64,000 nt of DNA from positions 434,001 through 498,000 of the forward strand of contig NADL03000058.1 in the NCBI GenBank assembly GCA_002205965.3. The letters are read 5' to 3'. The translations under genes and the position numbers were made by a program. The notes beneath the pieces are model-generated. The model did not search any database, was not told the DNA's origin, and was given only the letters and a program-made list of their open reading frames with translations. Below, in pieces: positions 11,005 to 22,500 of this stretch. Each line of letters begins with the position of its first letter. The stretch's first letter is position 1. This stretch comes from Kappaphycus alvarezii (taxonomy: Eukaryota; Rhodophyta; Florideophyceae; Gigartinales; Solieriaceae).

Positions 11005-12970
11005 TCATGTTCGTAGTCCCACAGTGTACGAGCGACCATTGGGATTATGAATGGCAGTAACAGAGGGTTCACTAATACACCACTCGTACCACACCTTCAA
11101 GGGTGATACGCATCGCCACATATGCGCTGTGAGTGTCTTCCTCCTTCCACGTAAACTGGGTTTGAAATAGGAAAGTAGATGGGGAACCAAGAAAACATCC
11201 CCTCGGTGACAGTCTCCGGGTTGATGGAAAGCTTCACATCTTTGTATAGAACGGTTTCAAAATAGCCGGCAAACCCGTGAACCAAGTGTGTCTCTGACAC
11301 CGGAAACTTGAGTTTTGCATACCGTGAGTTGTCAGTCTCCTCTGCCCTGTTTGGATGTGTAAACGTAAAACAGGGCTGCGGTGGAGACACGTTTTTCCCG
11401 CGATGAATCTTAACGACGTACGCCATTTCCATCTGTCGCGGGTTGTCACTGAAAATCTTGACCTCGTTATGCAGCTTTGTCGACGACAGCGGGGCAAGGA
11501 AGCTAGTATAACTGTAAGGGATCGAGACTCCACCATCTTTGAGCAAGTGGTTGGCGCCATCCAGGCATTCTGGCGACAGCTCATTGTCGCCAAAAGATCC
11601 GAGTAGCTCCGATACCAAAATATCGGCCTGCACGCCGCACATGACTGAACGCATATCACCCGCCACAACGGTTACGTTCTGCCATCCGGGGTCCTTTTGC
11701 ATATTTCGCAATGTGACAATGGCATTTGGATTCTTCTCGATGGCATAAATCTGGACGCGTTTCATGGCCAGATCCGCAGCACGTAGACATCGCTTGACCA
11801 GTGGTCCCCTACCAGCCCCCAACACCATGATGACAGCTGTACCCTTTTCATACTCGTGATCAACCAGACACTTGCGAACGGCCTCCTCATAGGCGGCATA
11901 CTTTGTGGTATCCTTTTCAAAGGTTTCATAGGTCTGGCTGCCCAAATTGTGAGCGAGCGGTTGCAACGGAGCTTGCAAATGATCATAATAGGGAAATCCC
12001 AACGTCTCTTCTTCGGAAGCTCCGGCATCTTGCCAAACAAATGGGCCAAATATTGGACAAACGGGCGATAACCATCGCCGCCCTTGACCTTGTGGGCCCT
12101 GCCCGTCAATGCAAACAGCGGCCTCATCTTGAATGGTCTTGATAAAATCCTGATGCTTTCTTGACAATACCGGATATCCAACCTTGTTTGTGACATAACT
12201 AGAAGTAGACAAGAGAACGATCCTGACCGGTTCTGCAATCACCTCTCCAACACCACACGAGGCGGCAACTCTGCCATCAACTCCAAAGCGACACCCAAAT
12301 TGACATGCTCCCCACACAAGGTGCGAATGGTATTCCATACCTCCCACGGCTCCATATCCCTCTCCGTAGGCAACTGAACATGAGCATCATCGCCACTAAA
12401 AGACAAAGGAGGGACAGTCCCCGGCAAATCAACCACCGGCAACCTCAACCACAACTGCAAATTCGGGGCAGCAAGCAACGCAGTTGAAATACACCTCGCC
12501 AAATTGGCGACACCTTGAAACCCCCCATTAGGCGGTGGAATCATAATAGCCCTCAAAGACATGTGGGCGGCAAACTGCACCTCCTCCGCAAACGCCTTTT
12601 CAGAGGCCGCACGAAGCACCGGGTGTGGACAGTCGGGGCGAATCCACGGGGACAACTTTGCAACGACACCGGCCATCCACTCGCCGGATGACAACTCCAA
12701 ATCGGAGCGTGTAAGCGGTTCATCACGGACGATGACGGGCGGGGTATGTCTGGGGTGGGGGTGGGGGGGTGAAAGAGTGGATTTTGGGTGTGGTGAGGGG
12801 TTGTGCTCTCTGACGCCGACTCGCTCGTAACGAGGATGGGCGAGGGGGGCGAGGATGAAATCGCAGCCGGAAATTTCGGCAAACTCTATGGCGGCGCGAA
12901 GACGTGGGACGGCTACGACGTCGAGACCGATGTTGAGCTGGTGGCCAGTTTGGGGGTGCGTGACGACCAT
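11005..12970 (-). CDS. PRMT5: Protein arginine methyltransferase 5, symmetric type II
   Basis: PRMT5 makes symmetric dimethylarginine on histones and Sm proteins. The N-terminal TIM-barrel-like part begins [17 protein letters not shown]. The catalytic part shows [13 protein letters not shown] (with the Phe that marks PRMT5 specificity), the SAM loop [20 protein letters not shown] and the double-E loop [15 protein letters not shown]. The end, [11 protein letters not shown] then [14 protein letters not shown], matches the family C-terminus. Shifts occur near 12240 (VVLER to IAEPV), in a compensating pair at about 12105 and 12010, and near 11140. After these the protein is about 650 residues, the family length. 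No intron is seen. It converges with the haloperoxidase and diverges from the CUE/TULIP gene. Confidence 0.93.
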
Positions 12971-13233
12971 TGTGATGGTTGTAGGGGATGGGAGAAGATT
13001 GGGTGAGCGGAGGGGATCAAGGGAATCAAGAAAAGGGTATGGAATGTGATGATGTGTTGATCTGTTGATCGGTCGATCCGTCGATCGGCGGTCATGTGGA
13101 GGCGAAGATTACTGTAGACTTGGTTTGGGTTTGGCATGCAGTTGGCTTTGTACGGTGCAGTACAATGTTATCTGTAAGCATGGATGTGGATTCCTCTACT
13201 GTAATGAATTTCTAGCCGTTGGAACCAAGTGTA

Positions 13234-13322
13234 AAGTACATTACATTACAGTACATGTACTGTACGTATCTGTACTGTACTGTACAAGAGTTTAGGTACA
13301 GCACAGTACAGTACAGTATTGT
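13234..13322. repeat. TACTGTACAGTA repeat cluster
   Basis: This is a dense run of ACATTACAGTACATGTACTG, TACTGTACTGTAC and AGCACAGTACAGTACAG units. It lies between the divergent PRMT5 and CUE/TULIP genes, about 220 bases before the likely start of the latter. Confidence 0.8.
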
Positions 13323-13538
13323 ATGATAACGTACTCTGTTGCCCCTCATACATAGTCACGCCATCAAGCTGCCCCCGTATGGACAACGCTTGTCTCAATT
13401 TCTCCGACAGACGACAAACGCTTAAATTCGACTCAAAAAAACAACCACCTCTCTCACGTTGTTCCCGACTAGCATTCCTACCGTCCCCTTCCGACCACCC
13501 CCTCCCCCCCCCCCGCCCAACTCCAAACCTGCCAAATC

Positions 13539-14571
13539 ATGCCCCCCAACTCAAGCCCCCCCTCCCGACTACCTCGCAATCCCAAACCCCCGAGGAGCAA
13601 GAGGCAGCCCTGCTGGACCATTTCAACCGGTATCTTCTCTCAGAGGACGCGGCCCCCGAACCCTCCAATTCCCCCTCTCCACATGCCACACACCCTCCGC
13701 CACCTCCCTCGCCCGCCTCATCTCCCACTACCCTAACTACGACACCGACGTCCTCAAAGACCTCCTCATCAGCTGCAACCACGACGACAACACAGCCATC
13801 CAACTACTCTCCGACACTGCCCCACCCCCTCCCGTTCCCGCCAACCACCCCCCGTCCCCCTCCCTTACCTCACAACGACCCACCATCTCCTACCGTCATC
13901 GTCGCAATGACGCAAACATTACCTTGGATCCTACAGTCGTTCAGCATATGGTCGCCACTTTGAGGGAGATTGTCGTTCCCGCTTTGTGCGCCCATTTTGA
14001 GGAGCTTGTGGTACCGGATTTGTGCGAAACAAACGGCACCGTCATTTATGCATTGCGTGATTTTCAGGTCTCTGCTTTTTCATTGCCGTCGCAGAATATT
14101 ATTGTAAAGGCCGCTGCGGATGGCAAATCCATCAGAGTTCATGTCGTCAATGTCTATTTGCAACTGCAGGTGGGGCGTTGGAGTTATGAGAGTAGGGGCT
14201 TTGTGCCGGTCAAGGATGCTGGTACTGCGACCACCACAGTGCATGGTATGTCGGTGGATATCAAGTTGGAGCCGAGATGGTCGCATGCTGGTGGCACAAA
14301 GGTCCATGTAGCGGCATGTGATGTTGCAATTGATGGCGTTGTTAGACTTCGGACTCAGGGTGCCGCTGCGGATTGGGCCTATAATGCAGTGGCCGTTGTG
14401 TTGAAACCGTTGGTCGTGTCTTATATCAAGAGAGTCGTGTCGGATACCGTTTCAAAGGCCCTTGCAGTGCATCTGACCCAATGGGCCCTCTCCACCGCCT
14501 TGGATGAGCATCAAGCAGCGGATGCGCCGCCGCGCCCGTCTTCTACCCAGGCCCCGGTTATGGCGGAATGA
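13539..14571 (+). CDS. Protein with CUE-like ubiquitin-binding segment and TULIP-like lipid-binding domain
   Basis: The N-terminal part is Pro/Ser rich. QTPEEQEAALLDHFNRYLL is followed, after a frame shift near 13690, by a CUE-like helix bundle (LARLISHYPNYDTDVLKDLL, then TAIQLLSD). From about 13920 on, one uninterrupted frame shows the alternating beta pattern of a TULIP/BPI-like domain: VVPALCAHFEELVVPDL, FQVSAFSLPSQNIIVKA, IRVHVVNVYLQLQVG, VAACDVAIDGVVRL. It closes with the long amphipathic helix VVLKPLVVSYIKRVVSDTVS. The C-terminus is Pro/Ala rich. The TULIP call rests on pattern, not on a search. Such proteins move or hold lipids at membranes; a ubiquitin-linked lipid role is only a guess. 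The start at 13539 is tentative because of the upstream shifts. Confidence 0.6.
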
Positions 14572-14972
14572 TATATGTGGCGTGTCTTGTTGGGTTGAGT
14601 AGAGTCGTCGGAGTCGTCTCGCCGCTGGTGCGCCGTTGAGTGGTATGGGGGTGCGCATGGTTGGTTGGATGTATAGTTTTCACGTCGGTGCCGCAGTTGG
14701 TTCTTACCGTATACGCAAAGTATGCAAAGTCATCCTGTTTGGGCAATTTCGCCGCCGTCTTTATCGCTGTGTGGATGTTGGAGGTCTGCCCCTGCTGGGA
14801 GTTGCAGCCGTTATTTGTTATATAGAGTTGCGGCTAGAAGGACTGTACTTGATGGAGGGGCGTAAGCTTTCTCTATCGCAATCAACTATCCATGCTTAAA
14901 TTTAGGTAGTTAGTGTTATCTTCGGTCCTGGAAATACTGTCTTGTTGAAACTGCAACGCCATGGCGTTGGAA

Positions 14973-15777
14973 TCACATGACCGACCACTTCACGGCGGTG
15001 TAAAGGTCGGGTCCCTGTTGGAATGGAGCCAACCTACGATGCCATTTCACCTGAAAGCCTGTTGCAGTCAATATCTGCTTAAAAGCGTCGGGCCTCGGGA
15101 ACGCATCCATGGAGGCACTCAGGTAATGATAGGCGCGTCCATTTCCAGATACCCACGACGCCACCCTAGGCATGACATACTTGACAAACACACGAGTGGC
15201 CACATCCCAGACGCCATGTCCATCAGGCATGGATAGTTCCAACACGACGAGCTTGCCACCGGGCCTGAGAACACGCGCCATTTCACGTAAACCCTGATCA
15301 CGATGCTGAAAATTGCGCACTCCAAACGCACAAACGACGGCATCAAAGGAGGAATCATCAAACGGGAGGGACTCTGCAACGCCCTCGACAAGTTGAAGAT
15401 TGGGCAAGGTGGTTTGCCAAGGTGGAGATTTTCTGGCGGGCGAAGGATAGCATTTGCGGTGAGGGGTCAATGCCAACGACGCGAATGGAGGGGTGTGTTT
15501 TGGCGACGTCGAGGGCGAGGTCGGCGGTGCCCGTGGAGACGTCGAGCAGGGATTGGGCAGGGAGGGCTTGGGAGATTGCTTGACGACGCCAACTGGCGTC
15601 GAGTCCGAAGGATATGATTAGGTTGAGTAGGTCGTAGCGAGGGGCGATTTCGTCGAAAAAGGCACCGGATCCGGGCTCTGGTTCGTTGGGCTGGCGGAAG
15701 AATTGGCGGGACTTTCTGTCCGAGAAGTAAAAGCTGACGATGGCCATGGCCACGGATAAGAGAATGGAGAGGTTCAT
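14973..15777 (-). CDS. UbiE/MenG/COQ5-family quinone C-methyltransferase with N-terminal membrane segment
   Basis: The family methylates the ring of ubiquinone, menaquinone or phylloquinone precursors using SAM. Visible are a hydrophobic N-terminus (LSILLSVAMAIVSFYF), AFFDEIAPRYDLLNLIISFG, SAM motif LLDVSTGTADLAL, VVGIDPSPQML, SFDAVVCAFGVRNF and the second family signature ARVLRPGGKLVVLEL. The end reads FQQGPDLYTAVKWSVM. One base is missing near 15410, where the frame changes between KISTLANH and LPNLQLVEGV. Length is about 268 residues, normal for the family. The first signature (YDLLN...SFG) is closer to the plastid/cyanobacterial style than to mitochondrial COQ5, but substrate and compartment cannot be settled here. 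Confidence 0.88.
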
Positions 15778-16545
15778 GGAGAGGTGCGGGGAGTGGGTGG
15801 GTTGTTGAGGTAGAGGATGGATCTGAGTGGTTGGTGCGATGGGTCGATGCAGTTACGAATAAAACGTCAAGGGTGAATGACGACGAGAGGGCGGCGGGGA
15901 TCTGGATTGATTTTGCGTTGGCCGTGCAGATATAGAGATGTGATTCAAAGGCTGGGTGCCCTTCTAAACCTTTCCAGCAGTATGCATTTGATAAAGAATC
16001 CGAGCTGGATGTACACTATGTTTCTCGTTAAGGAGGGTCAACTCGATCAGCCAGAAACTTTGGCCCAGCCTTTTGATCCGCGAAACATGGCCAAAAGAGG
16101 CGCGGCGTCTTCGAATGCCAGATCGGTCCGATACAGTGACATCCGCAATACTGTAAGAGATACGTTTTTTTGCTGTACAGTGCTACTGGGCACTGTAATG
16201 TTTGCAGCATCATACTGTTACCATACAGTCTTACAGTTGGATTAAGAACTATACAGACTATACAGTAGTGTGCTGCGAAAATTCTAATTACATGTGCAAA
16301 GTAGAAATTTAATTGCCGCTACCATTGATGCTCTACAGTACCAAGTACAGAATGTGAAAGTGGAAATCGCTGTTTGGATGACACGTGTGTTTAGGGTATA
16401 GCTGAAAATTACGGGTCGACGACGATTCCCACAATCGCATAGAGGGGATGTACACTCAAATCCGATCGTTGTGCATTTGATCGCTTCAACGCATTCAGCC
16501 TTCTCTCCCTCTTCATCCAACTTTCCACAGCCAAAACAAAGAGAC
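15778..16545. other. Intergenic between divergent genes, with dispersed ACTGTA repeats
   Basis: This region lies upstream of both the methyltransferase (-) and RPL23A (+). Between 16146 and 16345 it has a run of imperfect TACAGT/ACTGTA units. The last 50 bases before the RPL23A start are pyrimidine rich, as is common for ribosomal-protein leaders. An open frame at 15877-16245 shows no recognisable domain. Confidence 0.5.
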
Positions 16546-17285
16546 ATGGTTAAGGGTTCAGGTAAGTCCTGTCTGTCTTCCCCTCTCCAAACTACCAGTC
16601 ACGTGAATCGGTTCTCGTCCCGTCACGACATGGCGCGCCATTAAGATTCCCTTTTCTAGGACAAGTCCACTGACCACAAGTTAACCCGACTTTTCCACTC
16701 CCCAATGTTTGCAATATCCTCCAAAACCCGCGCCTCATGTAATTGCTCCTGAAATCCTTCACTCGACATGTTCAACAAACCATCGCCGCGCACGCACACT
16801 CAACCTGCAAAATTTGTCCCTCTCTACTTCTCAAAATGCTCACGGAATACTCCCCGCCAGGTGTTTCCACAAAGGCCGAAAAGGCTGCCGCGGCCGCCAA
16901 GACCGGCATCAAAATTGTCAAGGGTCGCAAAGTCCGCACCACCGTCACCTTCACTCGACCCGACACTCTCAAGCTAGCGCGTAACCCAAAGTATCCCCGG
17001 AAAGCCTTGGCAAACAAGCCAAAGCTTGACGACCATCAAGTCATCAAGTATCCCTTGACCACAGAGAGCGCTATGAAGATGATCGAAGACGATAACACCA
17101 TTGTCTTTATTGTCGACGTGCGTGCAAACAAGCCCAAGATCAAGGCAGCTGTGTCAAAGATGTACGAAATTCAGGCCGCAAAGGTGAATACGTTGGTCAG
17201 GCCAGACGGTCAGAAGAAGGCGTATGTTAGGTTGACTAGTGATCATGATGCTCTGGATGTCGCTTCAAAGATTGGTATCATCTAG
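16546..17285 (+). CDS. RPL23A: 60S ribosomal protein uL23 (L23a), two exons
   Basis: This large-subunit protein lies at the peptide exit tunnel and docks SRP. Exon 1 is 16546-16561 (MVKGS plus one base); exon 2 is 16861-17285. Exon 2 continues with [20 protein letters not shown] and then [68 protein letters not shown] and [18 protein letters not shown], ending [11 protein letters not shown] as in other eukaryotes. The spliced protein is 146 residues, the family size. The frame is intact across exon 2, unlike most neighbours. The first Met at 16546 is chosen because the usual basic N-terminus and a consensus donor follow it. Confidence 0.95.
16562..16860 (+). other. RPL23A intron (299 bases)
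   Basis: Donor GTAAGT follows TTCAG at 16561; the acceptor CCGCCAG ends at 16860. Splicing puts the Gly codon across the junction and restores the uL23 N-terminus. The only intron lies 16 bases into the coding sequence. Confidence 0.85.
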
Positions 17286-18420
17286 AGTTTGTTCTCGCAG
17301 AGGGGTTTCATGGGCGCAGGTCTGGACGGCGTGATGTGGGGTTACAGAGCATGACAGTAAAGAGCTCGGGTGTGTAACTTTGGTGACGCTGACAGACATG
17401 TCTTTTCTGCAACTTTGCGAATTAACTCCACATGCGCATCTGTAGATCCTTTGTGAGGCAAAGTTTCGCGAGGGCTACCGGCGCCAACTGTATGGGATTA
17501 TTCCGTGCGCGCATTACCTCCCCTGTGTCCAAACGCGGAACAAACACGATTCAAGAGCTCGACCTGGGTCGCTGTAGCCATTAACATGACTTTATTCTTT
17601 GACCTATCATACCGGGGGCGAGCAGCGTTGATTCAAACACCAGTCCTCTCTCCACGGTGCAAATATTTTCAGATTTGAGTTTGAGTAACGGTTACGTGGC
17701 CATGGAACCGGAACGAGCACCGCTGCCACGAAATGGCTCCAAGCAGTAGGTACCGACGTGCAAACTGGGTTAATGAATGAAAGCAAATAACGAGCCTTTG
17801 GCCAAACCGTGGAATTTCACAGGCGTTGACGGCGTGCCTGTGCTGCATACTTGCCAACGAAAGTGTCGTGTCGTTTTGACAGGAAGCAGCATGTGCATGT
17901 AGCGGTGATGTTTTATATGATGGTGAGATGGATATCTGATTCATGGTGGGAGGATTTTTATGGTAGAATGGATGCGACGGGGACATTCTTTATGAGTAAT
18001 TTGAGGTGATTCAAGATTTTTGTCCGTGATTCAAGCGGATGCTGACGGATTACGAGTAGACATTCTGAATTGACATTCGAGTATTGTAAAAGGGAGTCGA
18101 CGGGTTTTCAGGTGTCTTGCAAAAGCTATATCGGGGGACCTAAAGAGTGTGCAGGCGCAGAGGTGCTGCGAAACGCGAACGAGACGGGTGTTTTGTAAAG
18201 GGGCTTTTGCTGGTGCAAAGGAGTGCGAACAAGCTAGAAGTTGAACAGCGACAGGCTATTTGACAAAGCTGGTGATCTTTTCGCGGTTACATACGCGGTG
18301 AAAACGGGGTGATCGACAGAAGAGTGGATTAAGAAGGGGCACAGGGTGTGGAATGGCGACGAAGAAAGGGATTTCACGGGAGTCTTACGTGCAGCGGTTT
18401 CCAGACAGTGAGGGGGGGAA
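17286..18420. other. Intergenic, no gene seen
   Basis: This 1.1-kb stretch follows RPL23A. I find no domain, RNA gene or strong repeat. An open frame on the minus strand at 17669-17986 has no supporting features. Confidence 0.5.
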
Positions 18421-18698
18421 ATGAAGTCGAGGGCGTCATTTCTGGGAGGGGATTTGGAGGAGGAGGTGGATGAGAGTGCTGTGAGGTCGTTTAAAAATTT
18501 GCAGCAGTTGAATGAGTCGCCGACAAAGGGGGATAAGAATCCGTTTAGTAGAACGCCGAGGGCTACTCTGGATGGGGAGTTGGAGGAGGGGATGAGGGTG
18601 GGAAGGGGGTGAATTCGCCCAGGGGAGTCAAGGTGACAAAGGAGGGGAAGACTACTATTTTTGGGAGGATTATGGCAAAGCACAGGAATAAAAAGTAG
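18421..18698 (+). CDS. Small unknown protein, about 92 residues, one probable frame shift
   Basis: I do not recognise it. It starts MKSRASFLGGDLEEEVDE, continues SFKNLQQLNESPTKGDKNPF and GELEEGMRVG, and near 18600 the frame must change. The sequel KGVNSPRGVKVTKEGKTTIF, then GRIMAKHRNKK and stop, reads as a normal basic C-terminus. The acidic start, helical middle and basic tail look like a real small soluble protein, and codon use resembles the neighbouring host genes. A 216-codon open frame lies antisense (18234-18884), but it is Pro/Ser/His low complexity and less convincing. Confidence 0.4.
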
Positions 18699-19039
18699 CC
18701 ACGGCTTGGGGTGTAGAGGGGCGGGATGAGTGTGGGGAGAGGGGTGGGCGCCATGTGCGAGTCGGAATGAGAAATGGTTGGGTTCTCTTGTTACAAGACT
18801 AGTATCTGCATCGAACGTTTTGTTAGCACTTTGAGACTGCGTGGGAATTAAACACCCGTCGTCCTGTAGATGGGCAACTGCCATATGGTGTGGTGAACGG
18901 TTAGCTCGCCTAAGAAGAGTCCACTAGGTTTGTCAACCTTCAGTAGATCCGTGTGACTAACTGCAAATTGACAGAAGCATTGGCAGTTGTAGGGTACTTT
19001 GGAACCTTTTTTCATCAGGTCGTTGATTTTTACGGCAAT

Positions 19040-19060
19040 ACGTACGGTACAGTACGGTAT
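19040..19060. repeat. Variant palindromic repeat CGTACGGTACAGTACGGTAT
   Basis: A variant of the dispersed TACTGTACAGTA motif with G in place of T at two symmetric positions. It marks the edge of island 1, just outside the LINE end. Confidence 0.6.
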
Positions 19061-20039
19061 GCGCTAAAGGGTTACAGTTAGAAAGCAATGTCAGACGCAA
19101 GCACTGGTGGGCGAGCAATTGTCGCGGTAGCAACAGAGTACCAAGTGACGGCGCCGAGGCGCTGGTAGGTGCGACGACAAATAAACTCCGTCGAGGTGTG
19201 ATGGCGACGGGCGATGGCCGCGAAATGCTCGTTGAGAATACGGGCTGTTTCGGCGCAGGGGCACCGGGAATCGAAAGCAAGGGTTTGCAATTGGAAACAA
19301 ACGTCGAACGGAGAGCCACCCGTGAGGTTGAGCGCGCGACGTGCTATGGTGCGAGTGGGAGGGGTTGCAGCGGTAGAGCGTTAGATAGGGGATGGACTAA
19401 AATGTCCGCGGAACACAAGTCGGTCTCCGAGATATGGGGCAGTGCCTCAAGCTCACAGTCGCGGCCGGCAGCGCACATGACGTGCGTGACTAGACGGGTA
19501 GGACAAGGTGCCTTTGGAGCATTACAGACCATTGCCTGTCGAGGACCCGGAAGGAGGAGGCGGGATCGGCATCGAGGAAGGCGGCAGCGGGACTGTGCCG
19601 GAGGGCTTGGCCCCGGATACGGAGCCAGATGTCTTCGGCACTATGCTGGAGGGGGTTAGAGTTGGCTTCCCAGTCCGCGTCACGCCAATGGAGACGGGGC
19701 CGTGCGTCTTGCGGCACCCTGCTTGGCATGGACTGAGAGTTTTGAGGGGATGCAGCGAGGACAGTAGCGTCAAGGTCTCTATAGGCGGCAGGATCGGGGT
19801 GGCCGGGGATACGGCCGACGAAGGCATAAAGGAGCGGGCGGGCTTAATAAGGAGGGAACGCCGGTCTGGCTCCTCTCCGTGCGCACATCCTCCACCTCTT
19901 CCGTTTTCTCTCCGCACCCTCACCCCACCGCGGCACGTACATGCCCTCCTCTGTGTTGAAGGTACCTTTGGCTCTCCGTCTTGGCATCGCGCTATTCCCT
20001 TGATCTACCCTCTGTGCGGTCTGCTTCCGGCGCCCGGCC

Positions 20040-20640
20040 GACGTCGCACCTGTCTTAGATCCAAGCGGCCACACGCTTTGACCTGCAAATACGAAGACGG
20101 CGTGACTCGTCAACGTCACGTCCTCCGCAACGTTTTCGCCCGCTTCTTTAAGGAAGTTGGGATCGTCACCCTCGTTGAGCATCCACTCCTCTACCAGGTT
20201 CCCAGTTCGTCTGTGCATTCGGAGTCCCCCGCGTTACGAATGGACATCTACATTCCCGCTGCCTATGGGCTTCACAGTACAGTACTGATATCGCCATGGA
20301 CGTTACTGTTGCCCAACCTCCGCTCGCCGCCACATTTCGCCAAGCACGGTTACCGTAGGCGCTGCCGCGACACTCGCAGAGCGCGAGAAACATCGTCATT
20401 ACGGCAATTACTGCGACCGAAACGATATCCTCCTCTCCCCTGTCGTGATTGATATCTATGGCGCCTTGGGCGACGACGACCAGAGTTTCTTCCGCCCCCT
20501 TGCCTCCTTCGCTGCTTTCCGTCGCTGTTCCTCCCTCAACAGGGGCTTCGCGATTTCGTGACCCGTTTTGCGTTTAGTCTCCAAGTGATGCAGGCGCGAC
20601 AGGTTGCCACCCGCCGCCTGCATTCGTAGTTTATTTTTGA
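20040..20640 (+). mobile_element. LINE endonuclease fragment inserted in copy D
   Basis: In the plus orientation it reads DGVTRQRHVLRNVFARFFKE, VEHPLLYQVP, LRMDIYIPAAYG, then in shifted frames DIAMDVTVAQPPL, REKHRHYG, LLSPVVIDIYGALGDDD and FAFSLQVMQARQVATRRLHS. This is the C-terminal restriction-like endonuclease of a second LINE lineage, cut off on its 5' side. It sits antisense inside copy D. Confidence 0.65.
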
Positions 20641-21614
20641 TACCCTCCGCACGCTTCTGTGCCATACTGTACAACTTGTAAAGATCTACCATCACGGTCT
20701 GCAGGGCACAGCAAGGGCAGGAGCTCTGTAATCTGGGGTACGGATTATTGGGCGGTGCGTTCGCAAGTAGGGACAGCGTCAATGATGCTGGTAGCAGATA
20801 TGCCGTGAAGGAGACGGACGATTTCAGAGAAAACGGGTCCGTAGAGTCGGATCAGGAGGCAGGCCTGAGTCTAGGCTTGGCCAGCGAGGGCAAGGTCACT
20901 GATTTTCTCATTAATCTCCCGTTGCAGCGAGTCAAAAACTATCACGGCGACCGAACCATGTTGGGGGTCCGAGAGGCGGAACACATGTACCATCAGCCAC
21001 GCGAAAGCACTAAGGCGATGCATATGGAAGCAACCCTATAGTTTTCGGATGAGGTAGCGCTTCTGGAGGGTCCGACGACAGAACGCGATCTTCGCGAGGA
21101 GGAACTCGTGCGTGCAATGGCGGGTGCCGATTGGGGGGCCAAGAAGATCGAACCCATGCGGGGAGTTTTGCTGCTGAAGGAATTCTGAGGGAAACTCCTC
21201 CAGGTTGCGGGGGTATGTGGGGCCAATAGATGCACGTTTTGCACATGTTGAGGTAGAGCCTAAGGGGAGGGTCATGTTGCCAGCATATGGTGAGGGCTCA
21301 CCGGAGGGCGGAGAGTGTGGCAACAAGTGTGCCATCATCGCATACCATTGGTCGAGGATGAGATCCGGGTCTCCCGAAAACTTGAGTATAAGGGGCTGGA
21401 TGGTAAGGGAGAACGTGCGCATGCTGGGCGGGTTACCCTGTTGGGTGCTCTTTGCTCATAGAATCATAGTAACCTCACGGTTTTGGACGAGGAACAGAAT
21501 TTGCGAACGGCATAGACCAGTGATGAACCGTCCGGGCGTGTTCACGCAGGCAGGAAAGAAGTTGAGCAGCGACGGCCAGTCCACGCAATCGAACGCATTA
21601 GATGCATCAATAGG

Positions 21615-21745
21615 GCTCGCGACGGCCGGCGGTGCATGGGAGAAAGTGGCAGTGAAAGGTTTGGGTGTTTTACTCTTGGAAGATATATCCGATCTATCCC
21701 ATGGTTTTCCAGACAATCACAATCGACTCAAAAGGAAAGTGATGG
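21615..21745 (-). repeat. LINE 3'-tail repeat inserted in the RT of copy D
   Basis: On the minus strand the sequence TGGGATAGATCGGATATATC is followed by TTCCAAGAGTAAAACACCCA and AACCTTTC. It is nearly the same as copies at 58230-58310, 59028-59073 and 59197-59245. It splits the RT of copy D between DVVVDDARTLHH and DASNAFDC. Confidence 0.65.
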
Positions 21746-22500
21746 TGGAGAGTCCGTGCATCGTCCACAACGACATCCATCACGGCCTTGATCCCGTTCG
21801 CCGTCTGATCGGGGGTGAGGAAGTCTCCTGTGTCACTAATGGCGTGAGGGAGGAGGGTATTCGAAACAATGCGACGGAGAACAGTCCCAATTGCGATGGG
21901 GCGGGGCTTGGCGGGTTTTGGCTGTACGAGGAGGAGTGTAGCCGCAACGATTAGGGGAGGGAGTTCGTTGGTGGGGTCTGCACGGCGATACAGTTAACGA
22001 GCAGGGTGAGCTCGGCGAGGCCGGAGACACTTGTGCCTGGAGTGATCTTAGTCTTGACTAAGAGGTGAAATGAGCGGAAGGGGACCAGCCGTTTCGCTAG
22101 AATTCCCGGTGAAGCCCATGCGACATCCTCCTTAGTAATATCAGTGGGGGCCGGAGGCAGCACTAAGGAAGTGGAGCGATGGGATGGGAAGGGGTGCGGT
22201 GGAGGTACCGCAGGGTTTGGACTGTGTTGGGGTGGTTGACATCGGCGAGTGGGGCGCTGTGTAAGTAACCCATGGCCTTACCGTAGCGTCTATCTCTGCA
22301 CAGCGCTTCCACGCGCCTGGAGCGCCTGAGGAGGGAGAGCGAGTTAGTAGGCGCGGGACGGTGTTGGACAAACCAGTCGATCCGTTTGCGGGGGCGGTGA
22401 TAGCTTCGGCCTAAAGCGCTCCTCATTAGTTTCCTGTGTGGGCGCGGTCGGTCAAGGCATCGATGTGATCTTTGAGATGACGCCAACCTTCTTCGCACCG

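Larger units (their letters stand above)
19079..22500 (-). mobile_element. LINE copy D (minus strand), degenerate, carrying nested insertions
   Basis: On the minus strand it shows the RT in order: RPIAIGTVLRRIVSNTLLPH and TPDQTANGIKAVMD (about 21830-21900), DASNAFDCVDWPSLL (about 21600), and QWYA then DDGTLVATLS (about 21345, one base missing). The thumb region lies at 20740-21300. Lower down are LHWRDADWEANSNPLQHS and WLRIRGQALRHSPAAAFL (about 19600-19680), then an endonuclease-like block with TDLCSADILVHPL (about 19400), ending near 19079. The same WRDD and RLRIRG block is seen at 46.6 kb. Two foreign pieces interrupt it: 20040-20640 (opposite strand) and about 21615-21745. Confidence 0.75.

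Noticed and set aside
18234..18884. A 216-codon frame on the minus strand
   Set aside because: Pro/Ser/His rich without any pattern of secondary structure; the opposite strand carries a more protein-like small gene.
19508..20452. A 314-codon open frame on the plus strand
   Set aside because: Its first 500 bases are antisense to a LINE (WRDADW and WLRIRGQAL block on the minus strand); only the 3' part coincides with a true LINE endonuclease fragment.
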